64,000 nucleotides of DNA from Hypomesus transpacificus (GCF_021917145.1 NC_061071.1:5759144-5823143), one strand, 5' to 3'. Counted from the first letter of the stretch, positions 23,874-37,420 are shown. Notes: generated from the letters alone by a model not told the origin. Made by a program: numbers and translations.

Positions 23874-24752
23874 TCTGTCTTTCTCATTAGAGAGGATGAG
23901 TCCTTAGATTTCGCTAGTTAACTGTCTAGTCTAGCCTGAATATTAGCAGAGATTAGGGATTAGCCAACGGCTAACTCGAGCTAAAGTGTTCGAGTTCAAG
24001 GGCATAAGACAGCAATCTACAGAATCGGTGCTAGCTAGCAAGCTAAAATGCAAGGCAATTGTCACATTAGGTCTGACGTTGGTATATTTAAACTTCCTCA
24101 AGCTAAATTTGAGACTTTCAAAAAATTTTAGCAAGCATCCAAGAGCTCAGTTTCAAGACTCTGTGGTGACGGGGTCCATAATTTCAAGTATCCCGCTCCG
24201 CAGCGCATAGCAACCGCTTTATACCACCAACAGCTGCCGCGATCTGAAGCAAACGACAGGAACTACTCCTAGTACTGTAAAGTAGGCTGCACTAGAAGTG
24301 TTCACAAAGTCCAGCTACAGCGCCATCTGTCTGACAAAACGTGTACGTCACGAAATCCCCTGTATGTGCAGCTGAATGAATGCAAGACCTAATATATACA
24401 GTAGGAGGCGATACCAGCGTACGCAGTTTTGTTTTCATTGGATTTATTAGATGGCCTACTATACGCTATTCCAGATTGTATACCGACAATGCCTTGATAT
24501 TTTTTACACATACAAAATTATTCAGTTTCAAAAACATTTACTTTCAAAATGAAAGTCACGGTTGTTGTTCAGCGAGTGCACAGGTATTTTAACCTAAGCA
24601 TTAAAACTGTTTTTAACCCCAATCGTAACACAAACTCCGGAAAGAAGGCTATCGCCCGCACTCTCACTGCACATGTGAGTGTGGTTTGTTGATGTTCTTT
24701 TGAGGTAGACTTTTAAAAAGTATATTCTCTGTTAAAGACAGTTATTTCAGTC
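23874..24752. promoter_or_regulatory. Shared PIBF1/DIS3 upstream region (divergent)
   Basis: 879 bases separate the two divergent start codons. The human pair has the same head-to-head arrangement, so a bidirectional promoter is likely. No TATA-type pair is obvious. Confidence 0.55.
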
Positions 24753-27700
24753 ATGTTAAAGTCTAAAACATTCGTTAGAAAGACCAAGTCGGGTGGGGTG
24801 ATGAAGATAGTGCGAGAACACTACTTAAGAGATGATATTTGGTGTGGAAGTGAGATCTGTACGGTGTGTAAGCAAGAATCAACTGAGCTGCAGAAAGACC
24901 CGTGCATCGAAAGCAACTTGTGTTCGTTCCCACATTATTTGCTTCCAGACACAAATGTTGTACTACATCAGGTAGGTGGACATTTTGTAAATATAGGGGG
25001 CACGTTTTCATTTCAACATTTATGAAATGGGGAGTTGGTTAACTCGTGGTCTTAATGTCGCTTGCCAAAAAAACATCCACTAACTGTACGGTTTCGTCTG
25101 ATCTTTCCAGATCGATGTCCTGGAGGACCCATTAATCAGGAACGTGATCGTTCTCCAGACTGTATTACAGGAGGTACGACACCGAAGCGCGCCCGTCTAC
25201 AAGAGGCTGAAAGACATCATTCACAAGAAGGAGAAACATTTCTATACGTTTACCAACGAACATCACAGGTAGCTTATCCCAAATTGTTTTTCTCAAAGTC
25301 AACTCCTACTTCCCGACTTAAAGTGTGTTAGCCCCATCCCATCTTGTAAAACCTTAGTACTCCTTTCATCTATCCATCGTAAACCATTGCTTCACAACCA
25401 CAGGATCTATGGTCAGCAGTGAACCATAGTATTTTCTCCACACAGGGAGACCTTTATAGAGCGAGAGCCAGGCGAGAGTGCCAACGACCGTAATGACAGA
25501 GCGATCCGCGTGGCAGCCCAGTGGTATGGCGGGCACCTGGGGAAGGCGCCAGAGGGGGCGGGTCTGAAGGTGGTCCTCCTGACCAATGACAGAGGGAATA
25601 AGGAGAAGGCGGAGGAGAGTGGCCTGCTAACCTACAGATGTAAGGAACAACCCCAGTCTCTCGCTGATGAGACGTAGTGCACTTCATAGATCTGGTCCTT
25701 TAAAATCGAGGTGTGCATTTGTGTGTGTAGGTGAGGAGTACATTAAGAGCCTGATAGCTAACCCAGAGCTTGTGGACCGCCTCGCCCTGACCAACGACGA
25801 CAAGGTAGGCTAGCATCATCCACGCTGATTCGCCCAATACTATTTTCTCTCGAACCCTAACCCAAACATAACACTGCCTACTTCGTCGATAGAAATAGAC
25901 CCGATTTAAACTACTGCTAGTTTTCTCCCAGGAGGCGATATTTGTCTTTTTTTGAAGCAAAAATAGTCCTGTCATGAGTGTGCACTGTTTGATGTGTGTC
26001 TGGATTTGTGTCTGTGTGCATCTGTGTTTGTTAAATGTGTCAGAATGAGATCAGCAGCAGTAAGGTGTTGTTCCCAGAGCACCTGCCCCTGTCCAGGATC
26101 CAGGCAGGCATCAAGAATGGCACCTATATCCAGGGGACCTTCAGAGCCAGCAGGGACAACTACCTGGAGGCTACTGTCTTTGTACAGGGGGATGAAGGAA
26201 AGAGCACAGAGGTACGTTACATTTGACATTTGATTCCCTTAGCAGATGCATTCATCCAAGTAACTCATGTAGAAAGTACAGCAGAAAATCAAGGATCGGA
26301 ATTGTGAAGTTGTAACAGGGTTTCGGTGGTAAGAGTCAACAAACGGTTGTATTTTACCGGGCACATTGCAATAATAATCTCAAGTATAGTGCAACAAGAA
26401 CATTTCAACAATATTACATACATATTGTATATATCGCAACAAAAACAGCATCATATCAAATCTACATCCAAAACAACATTAGATCTCATCTGCAGTCATA
26501 CAATTTTGTGGGTTTAGTAAAATGTCAAGTACCACAGGAGCTAACGTACTGCTAAGTGCCACTGGGCCAGGTAAAGCGTAGTTAGTCCAGTTGAATAGGT
26601 GCGTCTTTAGGCACACACTGCTAGGCCGTCTGGACTTCTGTGGTCTGAATGAGCAGCTGGGGACAGCACTCAGAAACAGACGGCTCCTTCAGAGCAATAT
26701 GCTGCTTGAAATCCAGATTATCGTCAGGGAACCAAGGGATTTTTTGCTGAGCAAGATAAACACACACATACACACACCCAACACAGGCTGGAAGGTAGAG
26801 CTCAGACTCTCTCTCTCTCACACACACACACACTCACACACACACACACACCAGATAGTTGTAATAAGGTGGCTCTGTCTCCCAGGTTCTCCTCCAAGGC
26901 CTGCAGAACCTGAACCGGGCCGTCTACCAGGATGTGGTTGCTGTGGAACTGTTGCCGCGGGAACAGTGGGTGGCGCCGTCCTCGGTGGTCCTGCAGGACG
27001 AGGGGCCGAAGGATGAAGATGCTCCTGAGGAGGAGGAGGAGAAGGCGGTGAGGAAGCCTTCTCAATAATGGAGTTGCCTGCCCCCTTTAACACCTGCCAC
27101 TCCTCTGGGATGGCTGTCCACAAGACTTTGGAGAGTGTCTGTGGGAACTTATGCCCATTCAACCACAAGAGCTTGGGCGCTGAGGTTGGGAAATTAGACC
27201 TGGCCTGCAGGTGGAGTTAGAATGAGGCCTCACTTTGTGCAGGGGGGGCATTATGAAGCCGATTTAATAACGGTGGCTCTTTCTCATGGTTTTAAGGCGC
27301 GAGCCTTTCGTTCTACTGGTGGAAATATGAATACTGAAAGCTCAAATCTGATTCCAGATCATTCAGTGCTTCAAACTTTGTGTAAAAAAAAATTGGAGGG
27401 AAGGGCTTTCCAGTTTGGTCTGGAAAATGCTCCTGTGCAAAAACAGAAATGAGTTGTGTGAGTGGTGTGAAAACTATTATATATGCCATTAGTGAGCCAG
27501 GTCTAATCCCCCTAGCATCAGTGCCAACCTCCCTTAGGCTCTGAGCTTCGCTAACTTTGCTTTGTAGAGTTAGCGCTGGTGGCTAACCTGCTAGTTGTTA
27601 GCATGTCTAACTGGCTGTGTGCTCCTGTGCCCAGCTGAGGAGCACCACGGCCCAGATGGAAACCAGGAAGCCCACAGGACGGGTGGTGGGCATCATCAAG

Positions 27701-30700
27701 AGGAACTGGAGACCCTTCTGTGGCATGCTCAACGTGTCCCAGATCAAAGAGGTACAAGTCAGACACGGGGTCGCGTGTGCGTTCAAATGAGTCGTTATTT
27801 GGAGACGTGACTTCAACCTTGGACTAGATCTTAGAAGAACCCCCTTTTTACGGATTTAAACCATTTCTTGACCATTTACAGAGGTTTGCGTTACTTGGAT
27901 TTCAAGTAGCTGATAGGTTTGTGTGTGTGTGTCTCTCTGTGTGTCTCTCTGTGTGTGCACGTCCTTGTGGGGTTTCCAGTCGACGCGCCACCTCTTCACC
28001 CCAGCCGACAGGCGCATCCCCAGGATCCGCATTGAGACGCGCCAGGCGGCCACGCTGGCAGGGCAAAGGATCATGGTCTCCATCGACGGCTGGCCCAAAC
28101 ACTCCCGATACCCCAACGTGAGTCGCACAGGGCTCCACCTGTGACCCACCTGTGCGCCCCACTGAGTCACATTCAGCCACCCCAAACACTAACTCCGAGG
28201 AGAGCAAACCAGCTACTTAGTTGATCAAGGAAATGGCCATTTAGTACTATATTGATTGAACAGTTGACAAGTTCTGTCTTTCTGTGTGTGTGTGTATTGC
28301 TTTTCTCCACATTTCTTTCTCTCTCTCTCCCCGTCTCCCAGGGTCATTTTGTACGTAGCCTGGGCAACGCAGGAGACAAGGGCACGGAGACGGAGGTGGT
28401 CCTGCTGGAGCATGACGTCCCTCACCAGGACTTCTCCCAGTCCGTGCTCAGCTTCCTGCCCCAGATGCCCTGGGCCATCACGCCGGAGGTAACCCCCCGC
28501 TGCGGACGCCATCTTGGCTCAATCGCCCCGCAAAAGTGGTGGCCGTAGAGGCCATCTTGGCTCCGTAACCTTATGGATCATATCCCTACAGTGGCCATCT
28601 TGGCTCAGTGGCCTTGCAGTTGCTCGGCGGTTAACCTAAGTTGTTCCTTGCAGGACAGGCAGGTGCGTGAGGACCTGAGAGAGCTGAGTGTCTGCAGTGT
28701 GGACCCTCCCGGCTGCACCGACATAGACGACGCCCTGCACTGCAGAGACCTGCCCAACGGCAACCTGGAGGTAGGACACTCGTGTATGGACATACACACA
28801 TACACACGCACGGCTGTACAGATGTGGCTCTTGATAAGGTGTCAGGTGGCTGAGCAGTTAGGGAATCGGGCTTGTCATCTAAAGGTTGCCAGTTTAATTC
28901 CCCGGCAATGCCAAATGACGTTGCGTTCTTGGGCAAGGCACTTCACCCTACTTGCCTCGGGGGAATGTCCCTGTACTTACTGTAAGTCGCTCTGGATCAG
29001 AGCGTCTGCCAAATGACTAAATGTAACATGGAGGAAGGACACACACACTTGTGCACACACACATGGCCCTGCTCTGTGGGGACCTTGCCAACTGTGACCT
29101 TGTGGTAGACACACATACACACACGTGTATATAAAGGGCTCTTGTCTTGTAACACACAGTTTCTGATGATCATGGTTACGCTTCAACATGTAGTGTGTGT
29201 GTGTTCGTTCTTTACGGCTGTCATAGATAGGCGTTCACATCGCAGACGTCAGCCACTTCATTCGCCCCGGCAACGCTATGGATAAGGAGGCAGCCAACAG
29301 AGGAACCACGGTCTATCTGTGTGGCCGGGTAGGAGCGCACACGCACACACGCGTGGAATCTGTCTCTCGCTGTCTCACCCATTAGTACAGCGCACCTGGG
29401 ACAGCACGCACATACACACACTTTAAACCACGGTCTGTGCGTGTCCTCCTCAGAGAATCGACATGGTCCCTGAGCTCCTCAGCTCCAACCTGTGCTCCCT
29501 GCGCTCCAACGTGGAGAGGTGAGACTGACCTCTGACCCACAGCCGTAGCAGGGCTCTGGCCCCTGTTGAACTGCTCATCCGACCCCTGACCTCCGTAGTA
29601 CTGACCCCTGACCTCTATGGTACAGCCGATCTGACCCCTGACCTTTGACTCGCAGGCTGGCTTTCTCCTGTATCTGGGAGATTAACGACAAGGCTGAGAT
29701 TCTGAAGACACGATTCACCAAGAGTGTCATAAACTCTAAGGTAGGAGGCTTTCTCTCTCACACACACACTCACACACACACTCACACACACTGATCAAGG
29801 CACACTTTAGAAGTCGGAACACGCTCAGTCACGTCCGTATTCCCTCAGGCGTCCCTCACGTACGCGGAGGCCCAGATGAGGATTGACGACGCCCACATGA
29901 ATGATGACATCACCAAGAGCTTGCGAGGTCTGAACCGGTTGGCCAAGATCCTGAAGAGACAGAGGATAGAGAAAGGGTCGGTGCCATTGTTTCGTGTATG
30001 GGGTATTTGTAGAAAGAACAACTGCAATGCAAAAATATATATATACACCCATGATCCAGTGCAGCCTGGTGTGTGTATACATCGAAGTCAAGGGGGCCTC
30101 ATTTACCATTGCGCCACAGTCCTCCCCCCACAGCCTAATACCCAACGGGACAAGGAGATGATTTGTGGCACAACCTAACGTGGCCTTTTTATTTGGCCTT
30201 CCAGAGCACTGACCCTATCCTCTCCAGAAGTTCGCTTCCATATCGACAGCGAGACCCACGACCCCATCGACCTGCAGGCAAAGGAGCTAAAGTGAGTGAT
30301 TACTGATCTCTGTGTGAGTGATTGGCGTCAGTGGCCCTCCACTGACCCGGAAGGAGAAACTAGACCCTTGTTCTAGAAGCTTCCATTCAGGCCTTGTCCA
30401 CCGGGTGGCACTGCACCTGCACACTGGCTTATCCGAAAGGAAACATGTTGTGGGAATTCCTTTTGTCTTTTTTGACGGACGGACATCAGCGGAGTTTTGG
30501 TTCACACTGTGTGTGTGTGTGTGTCACCAGAGAGACCAACTCCATGGTGGAGGAGTTCATGTTGCTAGCCAACATCTCCGTAGCGCAGAAAATCTATGAG
30601 GAGTTTCCAGAATGTGCTCTCCTCAGGAAGCACCCCGCTCCTCCACCCTCCAGCTACGACATCCTCCACAGGGCCGCCAAGTCCAAGGTAGACACACACA

Positions 30701-32442
30701 CTTTAAATACAGGCACACACAAACACACTCTCACCCCACACACACTTCTCATAACCATACACACTCACACGATAAATTCCGACACACAAAACACCCTCTC
30801 TCACCACACACACACAAGCAAACCCTTACTAACCTCACACAAACACACACACACTTCATCCACCCCGTCTCCCGGCCTCACATCCAACCCGTGGTCCCGG
30901 ACAGGAGCTGGAAATCCACACGGACACGGCCAAGGCCCTGGCCGACTCCCTGGACGCGGCCCAGGTGGCGGGCTTCCCCTACTTCAACACCCTGCTGAGG
31001 ATCTTGGCCACGCGCTGCATGATGCAGGCCGTCTACTTCTGCTCGGGCCTGGACGGCGACTTCCACCACTACGGCCTGGCCTCGCCCATCTACACGCACT
31101 TCACCTCGCCTATCAGGAGGTCGGGCCGAACGCACACACTCCCCTCCTTAGAGACACACACACAACAGACTGACCGTAGCCCGTTTACACACACACTTCA
31201 CCGAGGGATCAGGAGGCAGGAACACAGACACATACACACACTTGCAATATGGATGACTCATTTAACAGATGCTTTTGTCTAAAGTGACGTACATATAGTG
31301 CATGTAAAGAAATCCCAGTAGAAGATCATGAATCAGAAGTGCGTAGTTCTACAGCCACTTAGCACTGTAACCACATCAGTGCAACAAAACATCTCAATTA
31401 CAGTAGCTAGCTGAGTATTGAACAGAACCCCGACCGTCACCGTTTCTCTGCCCCCCGTCGTCCTCCAGATACTCGGACATCATCGTGCATCGTCTGTTGG
31501 CGGTCGCCATCGGAGCAGACAGCACTTACCCAGATCTGATGGATAAGCACAAGCAGTCTGGCCTGTGCAACAACCTCAACTACCGCCACAAGATGGCGCA
31601 GTACGCCCAGAGGGCCTCGGTGGCATTCCACACACAGGTACACACACACCATGTTCTCATCATGTACTGGTTTGGTTGTGAATCTGGACAGTGGCGTCAG
31701 TGGCGTGTTCAGGGAGTGGCCTAGGGTGGCACGGGCCACCCCTGAAATCATATTGGCCACCCCAATATCTTAAATATGATTGGCTATATGCCCAGTCAGA
31801 GGCGGGCCACCCCTTGTGCCACCCCTATCAAAAATGTCTGGACACGTCCCTGAGTGGCGTGTGTCTGGTGTGTGCTGCTCAACTGTGTGTGTGTGTGTGT
31901 GTTTGGTCTCCAGCTGTTTTTCAGGAACCGAGGCATCCTGAACGAGGAGGGCTTCATCCTCTTTGTGAGAAAGAACGCCATCATCATCCTCATCCCCAAG
32001 TTTGGTCTGGAGGGCACGGTGTTCTTCGAGAACAAGGACAAGCCTGGCCCCAAGCTGAGCTTCCAAGAGGAGGTAGGCTCTGCGGCCCAGACCGTGTCCA
32101 GCCCAACACACTGGCAACTGAAGAAGAGCTAAAGCAGTCTAACTGTGTGTGTGTGTGTGTGTGTAGGGTCCTACTCTGAAGGTGGAGGATCACACCTTCA
32201 ACATGTTTGACAAGGTGAAGGTGACCATCAGTCTGGATTCCTCCAACATCCAGCACCAGAAGATCCGGATGTCCCTGATTGAGCCGATGGTAACTTGCCT
32301 CACACAGGTCGCTGGTTTATTAGTCCTGGGAGGGTTCCTATCTCTGCTGACTGGGTTCTGTTCCATGTTCCAGATCCCTGGCGTGAGTGTTCCAGCACCT
32401 GAAGTGGAACCCGACGCCAAGAAGGCCAAATTAGACCGCTGA
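24753..32442 (+). CDS. DIS3: DIS3 (exosome catalytic subunit RRP44), complete, 21 coding exons, 950 residues
   Basis: Nuclear RNA-exosome nuclease with 3'-5' exoribonuclease (RNB) and endonuclease (PIN) activity. Exons: 24753-24971, 25111-25268, 25446-25639, 25731-25804, 26044-26211, 26886-27047, 27635-27751, 27980-28117, 28342-28488, 28654-28770, 29227-29328, 29454-29518, 29656-29740, 29849-29976, 30205-30291, 30531-30687, 30905-31119, 31469-31637, 31914-32072, 32167-32289, 32374-32442. Phases join without a break. The N-terminal Cys cluster ([10 protein letters not shown]) is the CR3 motif. The PIN domain follows, with [11 protein letters not shown] (catalytic Asp ~66) and [10 protein letters not shown]. 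Then come cold-shock domains and the RNB domain, with [13 protein letters not shown] (~476-488) holding the metal-binding aspartates, and [17 protein letters not shown]. An S1-like domain closes the protein. Human DIS3 is 958 residues. Both active sites look intact. Confidence 0.98.
26215..26470. mobile_element. Old SINE/L2-tail-like repeat in DIS3 intron 5
   Basis: Begins with ACATTTGACATTTGATTCCC and CTTAGCAGATGCATTCATCC, a diverged form of the LINE-type tail seen on the SINEs. The downstream sequence (AAAATCAAGGATC...GTGCAACAAGAACATTTCAA) resembles that at 31255-31410 in DIS3 intron 17. Confidence 0.5.
28841..29027 (+). mobile_element. tRNA-derived SINE, copy 5 (DIS3 intron 10)
   Basis: GTCAGGTGGCTGAGCAGTTA head, GGGCAAGGCACTTCACCC body and GTCGCTCTGGATCAGAGCG tail. 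The B box is mutated (AGTTTAATTCC). Confidence 0.9.
31250..31415. mobile_element. Old repeat in DIS3 intron 17, relative of 26215-26470
   Basis: Starts ACTCATTTAACAGATGCTTT and has GTCTAAAGTGACGTACATAT, a decayed copy of the same tail, then GTGCAACAAAACATCTCAAT as in intron 5. Confidence 0.45.
31721..31850. repeat. Short fold-back repeat in DIS3 intron 18
   Basis: TAGGGTGGCACGGGCCACCC on the left and GGCCACCCCTTGTGCCACCC on the right are inverted relative to each other, with AATATGATTGGC between. It resembles a small MITE; I cannot assign a family. Confidence 0.4.
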
Positions 32443-32557
32443 CGACAATCACAAAGCCACACCTCCCTCTCCACCTAGTCATGTGACCTGCGTCACTCTG
32501 AGCGCCTTTTCCCTTCTGTTTTATGATCTTTTCTGTATGGCTCTCTGTAAACTGCGA

Positions 32558-32563
32558 AATAAA
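32558..32563 (+). promoter_or_regulatory. DIS3: Polyadenylation signal AATAAA, DIS3
   Basis: Consensus AATAAA 116 bases after the DIS3 stop codon. Confidence 0.8.
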
Positions 32564-33742
32564 ATGTTGTGTTTTTAATCCAGAACTTTCCTGCCTTCTT
32601 GACTTGTCCTCTTGAGGTAATGTGGACAAGGAAAACAATACTTTCAAGACTAATCATCCCACCATCTGAATATGGATATGATACACGCTATAGCTCAAAG
32701 GTTTGTGGTCAGTTAGAAATGTCCTAGTTTTCAAAAGCCAATTTTTGTTAATGCCATAAAATTGAACGGAAATACTGTATAGGCACTATCAGCAACCTTA
32801 GTTCCGATGATACGTCTCCAAATCCAAGTTAATGCATGGCCAACTGATTAGAACATCATTTGGCTTAATGATGTTGGCACAGCTGAAAACTTGTGCTGAT
32901 TAAAGAAGCGATACAAAGTGGCCTTCTTTAAAGCCTGCTAACACTTGCAACTCGGGGGATCGGATCACAAGTGTCCACAGATCAGAAGTGTAAAGACTAC
33001 CAAGACTGACTGGGATCTGATCACTATAACCCACCCACCAACTATAAACCCAAGTGGTCTGGATGCATTTGACCATAGTTTGTAGTGCAAACGTTCATTC
33101 TCTTATTTATTGAGAAACAAATCTATTATGTACAGACATTTACAAACCCTTGACATCGGGTTTATTATTGTAGACAAGAAAAACCAAGGCTTTACATAGG
33201 GTTTGTTTCACCACAACTTTAAAACTTGTTGCCAAACGTGCAAATAATATTCAAATTCTATCTTGAATAGTGCAAATCCTGGTTTGTCTTTGGCTCATTT
33301 ACATTTGTGAATACCATTTTTTGTACCATATAATCTTACTAATAGATTTAAAACAATGCTGTTCTGATCCAAGTCTTAGTTATCAAATGACCTTTGTTTT
33401 GCTGGACTAGCATTGATAACGAGATTTTGGTTTTAAGGTTCCCAAATAGTTCCAACAAAACAATCACTAGAGGAAATTGAATTATTAGTGCACACATACA
33501 CTTTGAAAAGCGAAACATAATCGCTGTAAATGGTCCCTGTTCATTATGGGTTCTACAGATTTTCCATTTCCATCATCACACTTGAAATTAAACCATGTAG
33601 GCCTCCAGGAAACTTTGTTTAGGTTGTTAAATCAAACTAAAAGAGAAAAAAGCAAGTATTTACATTGTGGCTTGGTACAACTTCTTAAACAAAACAAACA
33701 GCACCACCAAAGACCGGATTTTCTCGAAAGCCCACCCACCAG
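32564..33742. other. Between DIS3 and the THAP gene; probable THAP 3' UTR
   Basis: The two genes converge. A minus-strand AATAAA at 33106-33111 would give the THAP gene a ~640-base 3' UTR. Nothing coding is seen. Confidence 0.5.
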
Positions 33743-35670
33743 TCAAGATACAAGCGGGGAGTGGGATTTTTTCATCAAGTTATTTTTTGGCATCAACAAG
33801 CTCTTTTTTAGATCTTGAATGATAAAAGACAAAGCAGAGACCTTTCGTTTCAACCTTGAGTTCTTCGCTCTCTGAAGTTTAAGTTGCTTCCTGCATGTAG
33901 TCAGATGGTCGTTGACTACGTCTAAACGTCGCTTCAGGGTTCTTGGGGATTCCGCAACAGAGTAGCCGTGCTCACCAAGAGGGCAGGGGTGTTTATCTGT
34001 GAAATAGCGGTGATCATGTGTAACACACATGATGTAGTGTAGCTGGTCTTTATTGTCTTCAGATAATCCACACTCACTTGCATCTTCAGTGTCATCCACA
34101 ATACCAAATGTTTGATTTACTACCAAAGACTTGTTCAGTGACACAACTTGTGCCTCAGTGTTGTCAATTTCCTCAATAGTTCCGACATCTGAAAAGTTGT
34201 CCAAGGCTTGAAGATCAAAAACTGGAATGTCCTGCGTTTCCTGTGTTATTGGAAGATCGAGGCTATAACAATGCTCGCTGTTAACACTTTCTTGCTTTAT
34301 TGTCTTTGTGTGTGACTTCTTCCGTAGACATGGATAGGAAAAAAGGGTGGGCACAGCAGACGTGGATAGCCTGATGTTACCCTTGCGGTCCTTGTAAAAA
34401 CAGTCATCCTTGAAATGCTGCGAACACAGTCGAGAGTGGGGATTTGGATTCCAGTCTAAACGTCTCACGTTGAGGACCCACTGCTGCAGCCTGGCCTGGT
34501 CTCCTAAAGGAAAGCTGTCATGGATTTGTTTAGCATTAATTAGCACTAATAATTCTATTGAAGATAGATAATTAAACATATTTGTTTGCATTCCTCAGCC
34601 TATCAGATTGGCATCATACAGAGGGGTTATACTAAAGATTTATTTGGCAATTTCTTAAATCGCTTCGAACTGTACCTTTCACGCCAAGCCCCCACCCCTC
34701 GCCCCTCGGCTTGAAGCAACGGCCCCGATGGATGTAGGTGGTATTGCATGTACGGTTAGGTTTCCGTGTCTTCCGGTCGTTTTTATTCTATTAACTCCAG
34801 TCAACATTTACAAAACTATCTCCCCCAATAATTTTGTTTGATTCTCGAACCTGGCTCATACTAATCGTTTTTTTATAGAATAATTTTTCCCGATATTGCT
34901 AAGTTTGAAACCAATCCGAAATGGGTAAACTAGCAACCCATTTATTTGCTTAGTCAATGAAAGTTGCCTGCAAATGTGCTCGCGGATACTAACAGGGCAC
35001 GAGCACAAAAGTTCACATTGGCCGATAGCCGATTTACATGAGCTGTCGGAGCTAGGAAAAAAAAGAGCCACTGTTTAAAGCTAGAACGGAAGACACGGAA
35101 GTGGAAATATGGCCGCGTCCGGTCGGCGCTCTCGCTTGCCTCACTGCGCCACTGAGCACTTCTCATAGAAATGAATGGGGACGCCATCTTGGAAGACAAA
35201 AGTAGCTTACTCTAGTTATATTAACTCCATGGTTCACGCCTACTCAAGAAAAAGCAACTGACTGATTCATAATCCCCATGTAAACTCGGATGACCCGAGA
35301 CAGTCACATACTTGCTCAAAATCAATGCCAGCCTCACTAATGTTTGTATTGGGCAGGTGATTACAGGATGAAAACTAACATAATCATAATCGACTAAATC
35401 TAATGACTGACACTGGTTTCAATTGATACAATGTGAATTCTTAAAATAGGCAAGTATATCGACTTTGATACATAGATTGTCAATAGACAGGCAGGCTGTA
35501 CATGCTGGAAAGAAGTTGCTAGCTAGGCATTTCTTTATACGACTTTAACAAAATAACGTTTTAAGTAATAAAAAGTTTACAACAAATACATGCCGGAAGA
35601 AATGTAAAGTTGATCGGGCCCCGCCGAGGAGCCTTCGGTTAGTGCAGTTGAAAGCAGCACAAGAAGGCAT
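33743..35670 (-). CDS. THAP-domain protein, two exons, 282 residues
   Basis: A THAP-type C2CH zinc-finger DNA-binding protein; the paralogue is not assignable. Exon 1 is 35594-35670 (start 35670, MPSCAAFNCTNRRLLGG); exon 2 is 33743-34514. Phases join to TLHFFRFPLGDQARLQQWV. The zinc ligands are Cys4, Cys9, Cys56 and His59 (LCSQHF). The conserved Trp of the QQWV segment and the closing AVPTLF motif (79-84, family AVPTIF) are present, so the domain is complete. DHRY at 193-196 fits the HCF1-binding motif (D/E)HxY, and residues ~215-265 form a basic coiled coil, the usual order in THAP proteins that bind HCF1. The intron appears to start with GC rather than GT, the only placement I found that keeps frame and THAP spacing. 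The 77-base exon 1 has no alternative start. Confidence 0.85.
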
Positions 35671-37420
35671 TTTTAATCGGCAACTTCTGTGTTCAGCCAG
35701 AGATTCGTAGCACCAGGTGTTCTTCTTCTCTCCATCATAAAAGGTACATTACTGCCATCTACTGTTCGGAGCGTTACGTCGGCGACTTACTCAAGCCCCC
35801 CCCCCCCCCCTCACCCCATCATAACGGTTATGCTAATTTTCGCTATGTTAAACAGTATTGACTTCTGCTAAAACGAAAGTTCAACGTGAATTGTAGACTA
35901 AGAAGAAAGGCAAAGTGCTTGGAAAAATAATCGCTGCCTAAAGGAAAAACCCACTGTGTAGGGAAAGATAATCTGTTTTGGTAAATAGTTTACTTTCCAG
36001 TGCTTCTCCTATGCCTGACATTCTGGTCCTGCACTAGCCCAGAGCCATAGAAAAAGATGGCTTTTTTTATGGCTCTGCACTAGCCTATCTGGTCTGGGTG
36101 AATTCGGGTAATCTGGGACATTGGGTAATGTGGGGCGAACTCCTCTGAACTCCAGAGCGTTTTCTTTTCTGCTATGACAATGTCTAGTCCACAGAACTTT
36201 GACTCTAGGTTTAGCATGGATGTTATGTGACTGAAATCACAAAACGTGATTGGTGTAGTATCACAGAAAGGGTCAGGGCACTAGACAATCAGGAAGCTCC
36301 GATGAGAAAAACCCATGCAAAAATGTTCCCATATTATCCGAATTCACCCCTATTTATGTCATGTGACTGCAATGTAACTCTAAAGTGTATTACATATCAC
36401 AACATACTGAAAACTAGTTGTTTTTAGTGAACCTTCAGGTCTGTTAACTGACTGATCTACTTGTCTAGGATACCTCGGAGAGAGTACCGAAGAAAAAAAA
36501 GAAGTGTGCTGTCTTCGGATGATGAGGTAGGATTTACAAGCAGATACCCAATGACAGAAGTTCACGTTTAGGTGTTTCGTTACGCATTTTATTTTAACAG
36601 GATTCGTACAGATACTGTATAATAAAATTCCAGTAGGCCTACTTTCAAGGACTTTTCAAGCACTATTTTGGGGGTTTTCAAGGACTAAAATCAGATCTCA
36701 GATATCAGATAAATCTAATATAAATAATCCTTATTAAAGCTACATATGTTATTCAATCAAGACCAGTGATTTTCTGTTTCTTTAAGACCTGACGCAAATG
36801 TCGTGGATCTGACACAAATCCAGTTTTCTTCCAGCTCATCACCTTCATTTAAGACTTTGAAACTCATTAAAGACTGCTTACGAGGATACTCGTCAAAATT
36901 GTCATCTTGACAATTTTCTGTTTAGTCCTCAAATTAGCCGGAGGGGGATGAGCGGAGGCGTTAATTTTGAGCGAAAATATTTTTTCTAAAACTTCAAAAT
37001 TACTTTGTAAATTCATATATATCTTTAAATAATTCAAGCACTTTTCAAGTACCTTGTCATTAATATGACTGAGGGTTTTTCCAGGACTTAATTTCAAAAA
37101 GTTAAATTCAAATACTTCAAGCACTTTAAGCACCTTGTACGAACCCTGTTTTGTGACTTGTAGGTATGTATGGCATTGTTGCTTATCTCTCATTTCTTAG
37201 CCAAACAAAGTCTCCAAAGATGAATTAAAGCTTCTCCTTCACAATTAGGATTCAGAATGCACAGATGAAGGTGGAGTGGTCCCTTAGCAAATTTACGATA
37301 AATTGCTCCAAGGGTACCGTCAATTAAAGAAAGAAAAAAACGGCAACTGTCAGTGGATCTCAGAGATCTCCACGAGAAGTAAGTACTTAGAACACAAATA
37401 GAGTCAGTAAAGATGCCATT
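35671..37420. other. Intergenic, no firm gene
   Basis: Contains a C run near 35797-35810, a strong hairpin at 36040-36077, and two weak exon-like pieces. These are 36466-36531, reading PRREYRRKKRSVLSSDDE before a GTAGGA donor, and 37249-37286, reading DSECTDEGGVVP then a stop. They could be two exons of a small basic-acidic protein, but I have no family match and do not call a gene. Confidence 0.4.
36040..36077. other. Near-perfect hairpin (17-bp stem, 4-base loop)
   Basis: Left arm 36040-36056 (CAGAGCCATAGAAAAAG) and right arm 36061-36077 (CTTTTTTTATGGCTCTG) are complementary except for one G.T position. The loop is ATGG. The direct repeat TGCACTAGCC flanks it at 36030-36039 and 36076-36085. 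Confidence 0.75.

Noticed and set aside
30394-31173. A 259-residue plus-strand frame across DIS3 introns
   Set aside because: It reads through DIS3 exons 16-17 in a different frame plus intron; the exon model with splice sites explains the region.
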